From Mesostigma viride (taxonomy: Eukaryota > Streptophyta > Mesostigmatophyceae > Mesostigmatales > Mesostigmataceae): 64,000 nt of DNA. The notes under the pieces are model-generated. The model did no database searches, was not told the DNA's origin, and was given only the letters and a program-made list of their open reading frames with translations. A program made the position numbers and the translations under genes. Shown here in pieces: positions 46,200-56,132 of the stretch. Within the stretch, counting starts at the first letter, position 1, and every line of letters starts with the position of its first letter. The stretch is from positions 753,221 through 817,220 of the forward strand of contig RPFO01000667.1 in the NCBI GenBank assembly GCA_009746045.1. Reading direction: 5' to 3'.

Positions 46200-47033
46200 G
46201 CCTTGGACCCCACTGAGACCCACTATACCTGTCATGCATGGGTGGCCAACAGAATCAGAATTGGTACTTGTACTTGCACATCGGCTGTCCTCCTGCATGA
46301 CGGTGGCCAGTGCTCGCAATGCATGGTCCGGTCCATTTTCCCGGGCACGCGAACATCCGTGCAGTCTGAGGACGGGATGCGGACGGCGCGGCTTTCTACT
46401 CCCCCAACCACCGCCCTGACATCGTGGTTCTGGACTTTGCATGAGGGAGGCGGCCGGCACTAATTGCGCTTATAATGATTGTTTCTGTGGTTCGCCCAGT
46501 ACACTGAGTTGGTGTCGCAGCGCCACCGGAAAGCGACTGGGCCGCCAGGACATATGGCGATAGTGTATTAATTCATGGAGTTCGGGGCCATGGGCCCCAA
46601 GACGGCGGAGATTTTCCACGAGTGCTGCCAGCGCCGTGAAGACCGCCTCGACCTATAGAGGGTCAGACCGCCCCGTGGTCTGCCCGGAGATGGTCCTCGC
46701 ATTATTATAGCGGCAGCGCCTGTCACTTGCCCTCAGCATGCGTGGCCGATGTGTCAGTTATTCCGGGCCGCACCCGGGCCGACTTTGTCGTGACCCATGC
46801 AGTCGATCTAGATCCCTCCCAGGCCTGCATGGTGGGCCGGCAGCGATGTTGCTGCGTGTCGTAGTTTTGTGATGTAGTTAGTTGTACCTTGTGCAGCTGC
46901 ATGGCGTGATCCTAGCTTCCAAGATGTCCATGTCAGATCACTATTAATTTCTTCAGGGTTCTTCTTCTTTTCGGGGTTATCCTTATATATGTCGCATGCC
47001 AATCTCACCTCCGTAATTTATCATTCTCAATGA
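46200..47033 (+). pseudogene. A/B-type RLE retroelement 3' fragment
   Basis: Colinear with the zinc-finger/endonuclease part and 3' UTR of the A and B elements (CMGGQQNQN region onward). Many indels; clean palindromic ones are TGCATG at 46294-46299, 46438-46443 and 46898-46903, TCGATC at 46803-46808 and CTAGCT at 46912-46917. It ends CATTCTCAATGAATATAT. Confidence 0.8.
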
Positions 47034-47039
47034 ATATAT

Positions 47040-47525
47040 CAAGGAATATATATTCATTGAGAATGCAGGATAAATTACAGAGGTGATAATATGGCATGCA
47101 ACAGAATGAAATTAAGCCCCGAAAATAAGAACCCTCAAGACAATAATAAGAATCCGACACGGGCATGCAAGGATCAAGCCTGGCAGCACAAGGTACAACT
47201 AATCACAACACCTAACTACGACACGCAGCAACACCTCTGCGGCCGGCCCACCAGGCCTGGGACGTTACCTACACCGCCTGGGTCGCAACAAAGTTGGCCC
47301 GGACGCGGCAGAATAACACACCAGCCACCGTACATGCAAGTGAGGGCGAGGGACAGCTAGGCGCTGCCGCCGACAATACGGGGACCATCTCCGGGCAGAC
47401 CACGGGGCAGTATGACCCCCGAGGTCGAGGTGGTCTTCCTGCTGCTGGCAGCACTCATGAAAGAAAGCTCCGCCGATATGTGAGACAACTATTCCTGGAC
47501 GCATGGCGATCCAACGTCGTGGAAG
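47040..47525 (-). pseudogene. A-type 3' fragment, convergent with its neighbour
   Basis: A minus-strand copy whose 3' terminus (ATATATTCATTGAGAATG) faces the plus-strand 3' terminus of the 46200-47033 copy, with a few bases between. It contains AGCTAG at 47355-47360 where paralogues have AG. Confidence 0.75.
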
Positions 47526-47599
47526 GACTAGGGTAGTTGTCTGAGATCGAGGAAAGACGCAAAGACCGCGGGAGCCGCGTAGCTATCTGTAGGAAGAAC

Positions 47600-47795
47600 T
47601 GCGTGGAGGGAGATTAATTAATTAATTAATAGACAGACTACGATTAATTAATTAATAGACTGCGTCACGTGAGCATATAAGTCCTCAGTGGGAGGGGAAC
47701 ATGGGATGGAATGGATGGTGTAAGCTATCTAGGTCCTAGTTACAGGGGTGTGGGCACGGCGGCCCGAATCGCTATGAACGCCATACGCGAATAGA
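47600..47795 (-). repeat. C-type LINE 3'-end fragment
   Basis: Two TTAATTAATTAA tails, the GACTGCGTCACGTGAGC half-hairpin, then sequence identical in order to 50335-50440. Confidence 0.75.
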
Positions 47796-47999
47796 TTAAA
47801 AAAAAAAAAAAGTGGAGGGAGATAGATGGTGTAATAAACAAAAAAAGTGTATAGAAAAACCAAAGCTAAGAAGGAAAAAGAGAACACACACACACAAAGG
47901 GGTTAAAAAGAAGTATAAATTGAAAATGAATTAAAAATATTATAAAATAATAAAATAAAAGAAATTTATAATAATCGTCTCACTAGCTTAATAATGATA

Positions 48000-48385
48000 A
48001 ACAACAATTAGGAACATCACTCCGTTGGGAGTCAATGTAGCACATATCCCTGAGAAGGGGCATATATGGCTTTTATTACATTCTAAGCTACTTCCTGCAA
48101 GGGTGGGAATGTAAACAACACTTGCTCTAGGTGCCCCAAGGGCCACATCCTAGGCTACTTCATGCAAGGGTGGGAATGTAAGCTACCCTTGCTCTAGGTG
48201 CACCAGCTAGGGCACCGGCACCACCATGCTGTCTCAGGTTCAAACCGCCTAAGGGGGGGATCCTGGCACGGGGGAGGAAGAATCATCTTCATGGCTAGAC
48301 AAGGGCTAGGGCATGGCTTCTCGACAGAGAGCATCTCTCTGGATAGGCATAGCATGCCTAATTCTTAATGCAACATCCATGGGGA
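48000..48385 (-). repeat. ORF1-element 3' UTR fragment with internal duplication
   Basis: Hairpin ACTCCGTTGGGAGT near 48018, then the family 3' UTR. The CTACTTC-TGCAAGGGTGGGAATGTAA block is present twice (48090 and 48153). An AGCTAG insertion lies at 48205-48210. Confidence 0.75.
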
Positions 48386-48545
48386 CAGCGTACGCCAATA
48401 CGCCGTATAATACGGTAAATACGCCGTATTATACAATACGGCGAGGTTTGGCGTACTAACGTACTAGAAATACGCCGTATTGCGTTCTCAACGCAAATAC
48501 GGCGCATAATACGTATTTTTCACGTATTATACGGCGCCCGGCTCC
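48385..48545. repeat. Cluster of ATACG palindromes
   Basis: Dense copies of CGTATAATACG and ATACGCCGTAT-type palindromes, able to fold back. A related cluster is at 52108-52192. Origin unknown; a foldback element or an array of binding sites is possible. Confidence 0.7.
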
Positions 48546-49380
48546 GGAATTTGGCGCCAGAGCTAGTTTTGGCGTTGCTGACCTAGGCAGGTACGCAGCC
48601 TGAACCGTACTTGGGGAGTACGGGCCTACGGTTGGTCCCGCTTGTCATCTCTGCCAGTTGACGCCTTGACGGCGTGGGTAAACGACGGCAAAACGAGACC
48701 GACTTGCATAAATATGATAGTTGACCTCCGCGGCCATGGAGGTGCAGAAATCTGACTGGTATGGGAGCATGGCTTGACATTTTGAACTGCAATTTTGCAG
48801 GCATGATCCATAGGTCCTAAACAGCGTATATCATTGCCAGGCAACGCCTGGGTGTGCGCAGATATGTCTCGACCCTATGCTCGGTGCAGCAACCTCGTTT
48901 GATCAGCGACCAGGTCGGTCGCCGTGCATGTGCTAACTGTTACTAGTCGATACGTGTGTACGCGGATAGATGTGTAAAATATATTGCTGACATGTTTTAT
49001 TGGCGACGACGGCCAGGAAAGCGGCTCGCAGCTACATCGATGAGGTGGGCATCCGGCTAGCTCCAGCAAGGAAGGTAATTAATCTGCGGTTTTGATCTGG
49101 TATGTGCTATCCTGTTCACGTTTTATTGCATACTGTATCAAGGTTTTGGGTCGAATCGTATACCTATCAATAAGTTCATGGTTGTAATAAGGAATTAGTT
49201 CAATTAGCAATCTATATACCATGCAGTGGATGAGTATCACACTTCATGACCTTTATGTAAACAACAAACTGTCGACGCCCCTTAGGGCTCCCCCAGAATA
49301 GATTCATAGCCAGCTGTCTAGAAGAGGGCAATCGACATAGCTTTTACATTATAGCATGACTTGCCATGTATTTCTCGAGC
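48546..49380. other. No gene recognised
   Basis: No coding region, splice structure or repeat match was found. Confidence 0.4.
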
Positions 49381-49382
49381 AT

Positions 49383-49810
49383 TGAATTGAATTGAATTGA
49401 ATTGTAACATAACTCCGTTGGGAGTATATGTAGCACATAGCCCTTGAGAGGGGGCGTATGGCCTATCATACATCCTAAGCTACTTCCTGCAAGGGTGGGG
49501 ATGTAAAGGACCCTTGCTCTAGGTGCACCAGGGCACGTGCATCCCCATGATCTTCAAGCTATGCCCAGCGAAGGGGGAGCCTGTCATGGGGGGGAAGATC
49601 AGCATAGCTATACAAAGAAGCTATAGCCGCATGGCGTCTCAGCAGAGAGTTATTCCCTGCATAGGCACAACAGAACTAAATAAAGCTAGGCATCATCTGG
49701 GGTGTGGCTCATCATAGGCACACATGTACATGATTAAATAAAGCGCGTGGCTTAGCTGGGATAGTGCCTCTAGGAGGCGTACATGTACATGGCCACGGTC
49801 TATCTATTCT
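49383..49810 (-). repeat. ORF1-element 3' UTR fragment with ATTGA tail
   Basis: The tail is (AATTG)n at 49383-49404, not TTAATTAA; the ACTCCGTTGGGAGT hairpin at about 49410-49423 and the 3' UTR follow. Confidence 0.75.
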
Positions 49811-49831
49811 ACACTACTACTGCTATATATA

Positions 49832-49853
49832 TTAAAAATATAATTACTTACAG
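49832..49853 (-). mobile_element. 22-bp B-element tail with 15-bp target duplication
   Basis: The sequence equals the last 22 nt of the B-type 3' end (reverse complement at 53213-53234) and is flanked by CTACTGCTATATATA at 49817-49831 and 49854-49868. It is an almost fully truncated insertion in an ORF1-element 3' UTR. Confidence 0.75.
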
Positions 49854-50064
49854 CTACTGCTATATATATAGTATACTCGAGCATAGTATACTGATCTAGC
49901 CCCAACGGCTTAGAGTAGCCCCAACGGTTTAGAGTGGCATGAACGCAATCACATTAGCCCAGCCATGGCTCAGCGTGGCCATTTGCTTATGCCTTAACAG
50001 ACGCCCGTTGAGCCCACTTCACCTTTCTTGTACAGCATCAGCTATGCTTCAGCCTACCTCTGGT

Positions 50065-50280
50065 ATCGTTAATAATGGTTGTCCCACAGTGATGCGCCCC
50101 GGCCCCGTGATGTGAATAGAGCGCTCGATGTGGCCTGCCCACCGACTGGTGGGCGGTGGCAGTGAGAGAAGCTAGGGCGCCCTCCCTCCCTCTCATTGTG
50201 TACAGGGGTTGAAGGTTCCTCTACTTTGTATTGGCACCCACGTGACGCAGTCACGTGATAATTAACTAATTAATTAATTA
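50065..50280 (+). repeat. C-type LINE 3'-end fragment, plus strand
   Basis: Ends in the perfect hairpin CACGTGAC-GCA-GTCACGTG (50240-50258) and a TTAATTAA tail that runs tail-to-tail into the minus-strand copy starting near 50290. Confidence 0.75.
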
Positions 50281-50284
50281 ATTA

Positions 50285-51950
50285 CACTTCATTAATTAAT
50301 TAATTAATTAATAGACACGTGACTGCGTCACGTGAGCATAAGTCCTCAGTGGGAGGGGAACATGGGATGGAATGGATGGTATAAGCTATCTAGGTCCTAG
50401 TTACAGGGGTGTGGGCACCGCGGCCCGAATCGCTATGAATGCCATACTTGGTCACACGCGGAGCCCCCACAGGCTTGGGGGTGGTCTCCTTCATCACTAC
50501 TTGCCATCTATCCTTGCGCACCATCTGCCTCCATATTACAGACAAACCAGGAGGCTGCCCGGGGGTGAGCCCGTCACGTCTAGTGTAGCACATGTCCATG
50601 CCGAGTCTATCACGAAAAGTCCACGGGTGGCGGCCCTGCCGCGCGCGGCCGGGGGCACGCCAGGTGAGGACATATCGCCCAGGCTGGGCGGGCTTGGTGC
50701 CAGCTAGTCTATCTGATGTATCTACCTGATCTGTGCGGGCCAGGTGCCCGGCTAGGCCCAGGCGCCTGTGCCTAATAATGTGGGAAACATAGGGCAAATC
50801 AGCGTACAAATCCTCATTACTAATGTGCAAACCAAAGGGGATGTTAAGGGCCTTGCGCAGCATCTTGGTGGCGGCGCCGTCGAGTCGTTGCTCCAGCTCC
50901 TGCATCAGTGTCCACGTCTCGGCGCCGTAGGTCATGCAGGATCGTCAGAATGACGACCTTGAAGAGGTCACGCTTGACGATCCGGGGTAGGGCGGGGTTG
51001 CTCCACCAGCGGCGGTGGTCATGGAGGTGCGCCCACGCCATGCCGATCCGTGTCGTCATGTCGTCCTCGCAGTCGGGAAGCCAACTGCCGAGCAGCTTGA
51101 AGCGGCCTGAAGGAGGGTAGTTGACCTCGGCATCGTCTAAGAGGCGGAGTGTGGGTGGGGGCCCTGCCATGCCGAGGGCCAGGGCCTCCGTTTTGGGGCT
51201 GATTTCTAGACCAACCGCCCGAGCCTCGAGCGCCAGGCAGTCCAGCCAAAGTTGGGCAGACTCCGGCTTCTCGATGAGCGTGATGTCGTCGGCATAAATG
51301 AGGTCAGCTAGTAAATTCTGCTTGTTAGTCGGCCCCCCTTCCCCAAGCTCGTTCGTGATCGCTAGGCCAGGGGCACGGCCTGCAATGCTAGCAAAGCGAG
51401 CACGTGCCTGGCGCATAACATAATCCACTACAATAATAAACAGGTACGGCGACAGGACGCAACCCTGCCAGACGCCGGTCTGCAGTGGGCATGGCGGGGT
51501 AATGCCGTGTTGAGTGCGCACCGAAGTGGTCGACCCCTCATACAGCATGCGGATGACGGTAATCAGGGGAGTGGGGACGCGAGCGCGAGCAAGTACAGCC
51601 CATAGAGCGTCCCAGAGGACAGAATCAAAAGCCTTGATGAAGTCGACGAAGATCAGGATGGCGGGAAACTCACCAGGTTGCAGGAGAGCGATTTCCTCGA
51701 AGAGGCGACGCGCGACAAAGATGGCCATGACGGTGTTGCGCCCAGGACGGAAGCCCATTTGACTTTCGCCAAGGTGACAGTCGAGAGCAGAACGAAGGCG
51801 GTTGAGGATCATGCGCATGAACAACTTAAGTGCGGCGCTCTGGATGCAGACTCCTCTGTAGTTGGCGGGGTCGTCAGGGGAACCTTTGTTTTTGTACAGC
51901 ATAATACACTTCATACAATTGATGAGACAGCCAAGTGAGTGTCAAACGGC
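50285..51950 (-). pseudogene. LINE reverse transcriptase (YADD), subfamily C
   Basis: Minus strand: 51914-50939 encodes NYRGVCIQSAALKLFMRMI, FVDFIKAFDS (motif A), GVWQGCVLSPYLF (motif B) and DLIYADDITLI (motif C). The frame then shifts at a CATGCA insertion (50932-50937) and continues as TYGAETWTLMQELEQRLDG to AGHLARTDQVDTSD (50935-50390). The 3' end carries the GACTGCGTCACGTG hairpin and TTAATTAA tail. 5'-truncated, with no endonuclease. It would prime reverse transcription at a nicked target. One 4-bp insertion separates the two halves of an otherwise open C-terminus. Confidence 0.88.
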
Positions 51951-52107
51951 TACCGGCGACCTCTACGTGCATTGTATTGTTTTTCATCAAGATTGAGACA
52001 TTAGCTAGAGTTTTTGAGAGGCACGCCCATGGGATAAACACCTTAGAATATTTTATCCTAATTGAAAATCCACTTTTCCGAACAAAAAACCACTTTTTGA
52101 GCTCTTG

Positions 52108-52192
52108 GCGTATAATACGCGTATAATACGTGTATAATACGAAATACGCAATACGCCGAGGTTTTGCCGTATTGCCGTATTGCCGTATTGGC
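52108..52192. repeat. Second cluster of ATACG palindromes
   Basis: GTATAATACGCGTATAATAC and three GCCGTATT copies, akin to 48385-48545. It abuts the truncated start of the next LINE copy. Confidence 0.65.
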
Positions 52193-52204
52193 TCACACTG
52201 CATG

Positions 52205-52895
52205 GGGATCCCAAGCGTGACCTCTTCAAGGTCGTCATTCTGACGATCCTGACCTACGGCGCCGAGACGTGGGCACTGACGCAGGAGCTGGAGCAACGAC
52301 TCGACGGCGCCGTCACCAACGGATGCTGCGCCAGGCCCTTAACATCCCCTTTGGTTTGCACATTAGTAATTAATGAGGATTTGTACGCTGATTTGCCCTA
52401 TGTTTCCCACATTATTAGGCACAGGCGCCTGGGCCTAGCCGGGCACCTGGCCCGCACAGATCATGTAGATACCTCAGATAGACTAGCTGGCACCAAGCCC
52501 GCCCAGCCCGCTGGGCGATATGTCCTAACCTGGCGTGCCCCCGGCCGCGCGCGGCAGGGCCGCCACCCGGGGACATTTCGTGATAGACTCGGCATGGACA
52601 TGTGCTACACTAGACGTGACGGGCTCACCCCCGGGCAGCCTCCTGGTTTGTCTGTAATATGGAGGCAGATGGTGCGCAAGGATAGATGGCAAGTAGTAAT
52701 GACGGAGACCACACCCAAGCCTAGCTGTGGGGGCTCCGCGTGCATGTGACCCAGTATGGCATTCATGGCGATTCGGGCCGCGGTGCCCACAGCCCTGTAA
52801 CTAGGACCTAGATAGCTTATACCATCCATTCCATCCCATGTTCCCCTCCCACTGAGGACTTATGCTCACGTGACGCAGTCACGTGTCTATTAATT
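52205..52895 (+). pseudogene. LINE C-terminal copy, inverted relative to 50285-51950
   Basis: Starts at the KRDLFKVVILTILTYGAETW region and runs to the hairpin CACGTGACGCAGTCACGTG (52866-52884) and tail. It keeps the uninserted state at 52250-52251 but has AATTAA (52368-52373), CTAGCT (52721-52726) and TGCATG (52741-52746), each absent from the other copy. Confidence 0.85.
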
Positions 52896-52899
52896 AATT

Positions 52900-53037
52900 C
52901 ATTAATGGGGGTCCCATTATAGACATAGCGTGGCTAAATGTTGAAGGCATTATCCATGGGGGCCATTATGGGCGCACATGCGCGGGGGCCACATGCTAGG
53001 CTAAGCCTTACTAATCTACACTACTGGTATATATATT
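52900..53037 (-). pseudogene. ORF1-only LINE derivative D3, 3' part
   Basis: 3' UTR of the family (CCATGGGGGCCATTATGGGC), interrupted at 53037 within CTACTGGTATATATATT. The rest of the same element resumes at 58277. Confidence 0.75.
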
Positions 53038-53238
53038 AACATCATGCTCCGCCGTACGCGGGCTGATTTTGCGGTGCAGCAGGGCTATTAGGTTCCTCCC
53101 GTTAGGCGTTTCCATTGGTCTTATCGTAGTATAGAGCTTTGACATGGCTCTGTATATAGGTTTATAGCTGGGCGTTTGCTTTGGTTTGAGTGATTTCACT
53201 CTGCTGTAAGTAATTATATTTTTAATATATATTAAAAA
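53038..53238 (+). repeat. Left arm of a B-element inverted repeat
   Basis: The last 16 codons and 3' UTR of the B element on the plus strand. It appears identical to the reverse complement of 55991-56184. Without the A element between them the arms would form one continuous palindrome. Confidence 0.85.
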
Positions 53239-55990
53239 AAAAAAAAAAGCTTGAAGCCGGGCCATGCAAAAGCTTGAACTGACCGCGTTGGCTCCCTCCA
53301 CTCCCCCGACCCTGCAGGCTTTGCGCGACCTTCACCCCGACGAACCGGCCTTTGCGGTGCCCGCCCCGGCCACCCCCCCGCCCCCGCCTATTGTCCTGGA
53401 CCTGGACATCTTCACGGCTGTGCTGAAGGATCTGCCGAACGCCTCCTCCACCGGCCCCTCAGGCTGGCGCTACGAGCACCTCTCCGTGATGGCGGGCCAT
53501 GGCGGGGCGACCGCACTCTTTGAGGCTGCCGCCGACTTGGCCGCGGGGTCCCTGGCCCCCGCGGCGCGCCCTTGGCTGGCTGGGGCACGCCTCATTGCCC
53601 TCCTGAAAGACGACGTCCCCCCGCCTGCTGGCCGCGTTCGTCCCATTGCTTGCGGCGAGGTCCTACGCAAGCTGGTGAGTAAGGTCATTTGTCGCCAAAA
53701 GGCCCCCGAGTTTCGCGCCTACTTCTGCCCCAACCGGAGTGATACTGAGGAGTCCGTCGCGGCCCAGCTTGGCGTCGCCACCAAAGGGGGCAGCGACATC
53801 ATCGTGCACACAGTTCAGGCCTACCTCGAGACGCATCCGACCCATGTGGCGCTGAAGGTGGATTGCCACAATGCGTTCAATGCTGTCACCAAGGCTAGCA
53901 TCTTTGAGGCCGTCGGCGAGGCGTTCCCTGACCTTCTTGCGTGGACAGCAGCCTGCTACGGCGAACCCACTCAACTCTCCTTCCTCATGGAGGATGGGAC
54001 GTTCGCCGACATCGCTTCCCGCACGGGAACCCAGCAAGGTGACCCCCTCGGCCCCTTTTACCTGTCTGCCCCGCTGCACAAGGCTCTCCAAGGTGTCCAC
54101 GCTGCGCACCCGGATGTCGTGCTCCTCGCCTACATGGACGATATCCATGCCCTTGGCCCGGCCGACGCTGTGGTTGCCGCCCTGGCTGCCCTTGAAGTGG
54201 CCATGGCGGCCATCAACCTTCGGCTCACCCTCCCCAAGTGTGCAGTCTTTTCGCCCCAGGGGGACTGCTCTGGCTTCCCCGCGGCTATCCCGGGGGCATT
54301 GGCGCGGGCGCGTGGTTTCTCGTGCCTGGGCGTCCCTGTGGGTGACCCTGACTACGTCGAAGAGGAGCTCCGGGCCACCGTGGAACAGCGCACCCATGTC
54401 CTTGAGACTTGGGCGCGCCTCAAGGACCCCCAGACCAAAGGGCTCCTCCTGTGGTTTTGCGCCCACCCGCGGGTGGTTCACTGGCTCCGTGGCGCTCCCC
54501 CCCACTTGGTGCGGCTTGCCGCGGAAGGCCATGACGAGCGCATTCAGGCCGCCTTGCAGGTGCTCCTCCCCGGCCCTAGCCTGCCAGCTCACTCCATGCG
54601 CTTGGCCACCCTCCCCTGCCGCATGGGCGGGTGTGGGCTCACCCGCGCCGCCCGCCTCGCCCCCGCCGCCTTCCTTGGCTCTGTTGCTCAGGCCTGGGCG
54701 GAGATCCGCCGGTTGGTCCCCAGCGCCGTCAGCGCCATTCCCGACTTGGTCACCCCATCCCCCTTCCCCTTTGTGCAGGCTGTGCAGGATTCTTACCTCG
54801 GGATCCAGCAGGCTTGCGACCTCGTCCGCCCCGCTCAGGCCGTCCACCGTCGCCTGCCCCGGGGCACGCCCGGCGTGTCCACTGTCGTCAGTCCTAGTGT
54901 CTTCCCTGCCTGCGTTCATGAAAAACAACAAAAGACCTACGCGGGTATACTACACTGTGCCGACTGGATGGGTCTGCATGCGAGCTTGAACGATCAGGGG
55001 AAGGCTTGGCTTCACTCCGTTTCCCTTGAGGGGAGCGTGGGGTCCGCATTCCTGCGCGCCCTCCCCATGAGCCCTTTGTTCACACTGGTTCCGGCCCTTT
55101 ACGCCATCGCTCTCCGCCACCAGCTCTTTGCCCCGCAACCTCTCATCACGGCGGGTGCGTCCTGCGGCAGCTGCGGGCTTGCTCTGGATACTACTGGGAC
55201 GCACTACATCGCGTGCATGGGTGGCCAGCAGAACCAGAACTGGTTCCTCTATCTCCATACCGCTCTCCTCCGGGTGGTGTGTGCCATGGTTCGGTCGGTC
55301 TTTCCCCACTCCACCATTAAGTGCGAGGACGCGGATGGGGCCGCCCTCTACTCACCCAACCACCGCCCCGACATTACCGTGCTTGACTACGACGGGCAGG
55401 GTTGCCACCTGCTCATCGATGTCTCCGTGGCTCGGCCGCTTTCCGGTCGCCACATCCTCCGGGCGGCTGTGGATGCCGGCGCTGCTGCCGCTGTGGCTGA
55501 GCGCGACAAGTTTGCCTCCTACGGCAATGTGGGGCCCCACCGGGTCATCCCCTTTGTCCTTGAGGAGTTCGGGGCCATGGGCCCCAAGACAGCGGAGTTT
55601 TTCCACGAGTGCTGCCAGCGCCGTGAAGACCGCCTCGACCTCGAGGGTCAGACCGCCCCGTGGTCGGCCCGCACGTGGTCCTCGTATTGGCGGCAGCGTC
55701 TGTCACTCGCCCTCACTCGCACCGTGGCTGATGTGTTATTCCGCCGCACCCGGGCCGACTTTGTCGCGACCCATGCGGTCTAGATTCCTTCCAGGCCTGC
55801 ATGGTGGGCCGGCAGCGCTGTTGCTGCGTGTAGTTTTGTGATGTATAGTTAGTTGTACCTTGTGCCGCTGGCGTGATCCTTGGATGTCTGTGTCAGATTA
55901 CTATTAATTTCTTCAGGGTTATTCTCCCAGTTATCGGTTTTTCCTTATGTTGCATGCCTATCTCACCTCCGTAATCTATCATTCTCAATG
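53239..55990 (+). mobile_element. A-type RLE non-LTR retrotransposon insertion
   Basis: Flanked by AATATATATTAAAAA at 53224-53238 and 55991-56005 (15-bp target duplication). It begins with an A-run and GCTTGAAGC, contains the 53264-55783 ORF, and ends CATTCTCAATG. No poly(A) tail. Confidence 0.85.
53264..55783 (+). CDS. A-element reverse transcriptase with CCHC finger and RLE endonuclease
   Basis: 839 residues, open throughout, starting ATG 53264. RT blocks: VRPIACGEVLRKLVSKVICR (about 127), KVDCHNAFN (about 197, motif A), TGTQQGDPLGPFY (about 250, motif B) and LAYMDDIHALG (about 289, motif C). A CX2CX9HX3C finger lies near 632, followed near 700 by RPDITVLDY and LLIDVSV, the PD..D-type restriction-like endonuclease layout of R2/NeSL/CRE-like elements. 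It should nick target DNA and reverse-transcribe the element RNA. Compared with R2-type proteins the N-terminal DNA-binding fingers are missing, so the ORF may be 5'-truncated. The reverse strand also has long open frames; these are shadows. Confidence 0.9.
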   Translation: MQKLELTALAPSTPPTLQALRDLHPDEPAFAVPAPATPPPPPIVLDLDIFTAVLKDLPNASSTGPSGWRYEHLSVMAGHGGATALFEAAADLAAGSLAPAARPWLAGARLIALLKDDVPPPAGRVRPIACGEVLRKLVSKVICRQKAPEFRAYFCPNRSDTEESVAAQLGVATKGGSDIIVHTVQAYLETHPTHVALKVDCHNAFNAVTKASIFEAVGEAFPDLLAWTAACYGEPTQLSFLMEDGTFADIASRTGTQQGDPLGPFYLSAPLHKALQGVHAAHPDVVLLAYMDDIHALGPADAVVAALAALEVAMAAINLRLTLPKCAVFSPQGDCSGFPAAIPGALARARGFSCLGVPVGDPDYVEEELRATVEQRTHVLETWARLKDPQTKGLLLWFCAHPRVVHWLRGAPPHLVRLAAEGHDERIQAALQVLLPGPSLPAHSMRLATLPCRMGGCGLTRAARLAPAAFLGSVAQAWAEIRRLVPSAVSAIPDLVTPSPFPFVQAVQDSYLGIQQACDLVRPAQAVHRRLPRGTPGVSTVVSPSVFPACVHEKQQKTYAGILHCADWMGLHASLNDQGKAWLHSVSLEGSVGSAFLRALPMSPLFTLVPALYAIALRHQLFAPQPLITAGASCGSCGLALDTTGTHYIACMGGQQNQNWFLYLHTALLRVVCAMVRSVFPHSTIKCEDADGAALYSPNHRPDITVLDYDGQGCHLLIDVSVARPLSGRHILRAAVDAGAAAAVAERDKFASYGNVGPHRVIPFVLEEFGAMGPKTAEFFHECCQRREDRLDLEGQTAPWSARTWSSYWRQRLSLALTRTVADVLFRRTRADFVATHAV

Positions 55991-56132
55991 AATATATATT
56001 AAAAATATAATTACTTACAGCAGAGTGAAATCACTCAAACCAAAGCAAACGCCCAGCTATAAACCTATATACAGAGCCATGTCAAAGCTCTATACTACGA
56101 TAAGACCAATGGAAACGCCTAACGGGAGGAAC

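Noticed and set aside
53663-54931. 422-codon open frame antisense to the A element
   Set aside because: It mirrors the RT coding strand in GC-rich sequence and has no domain of its own.
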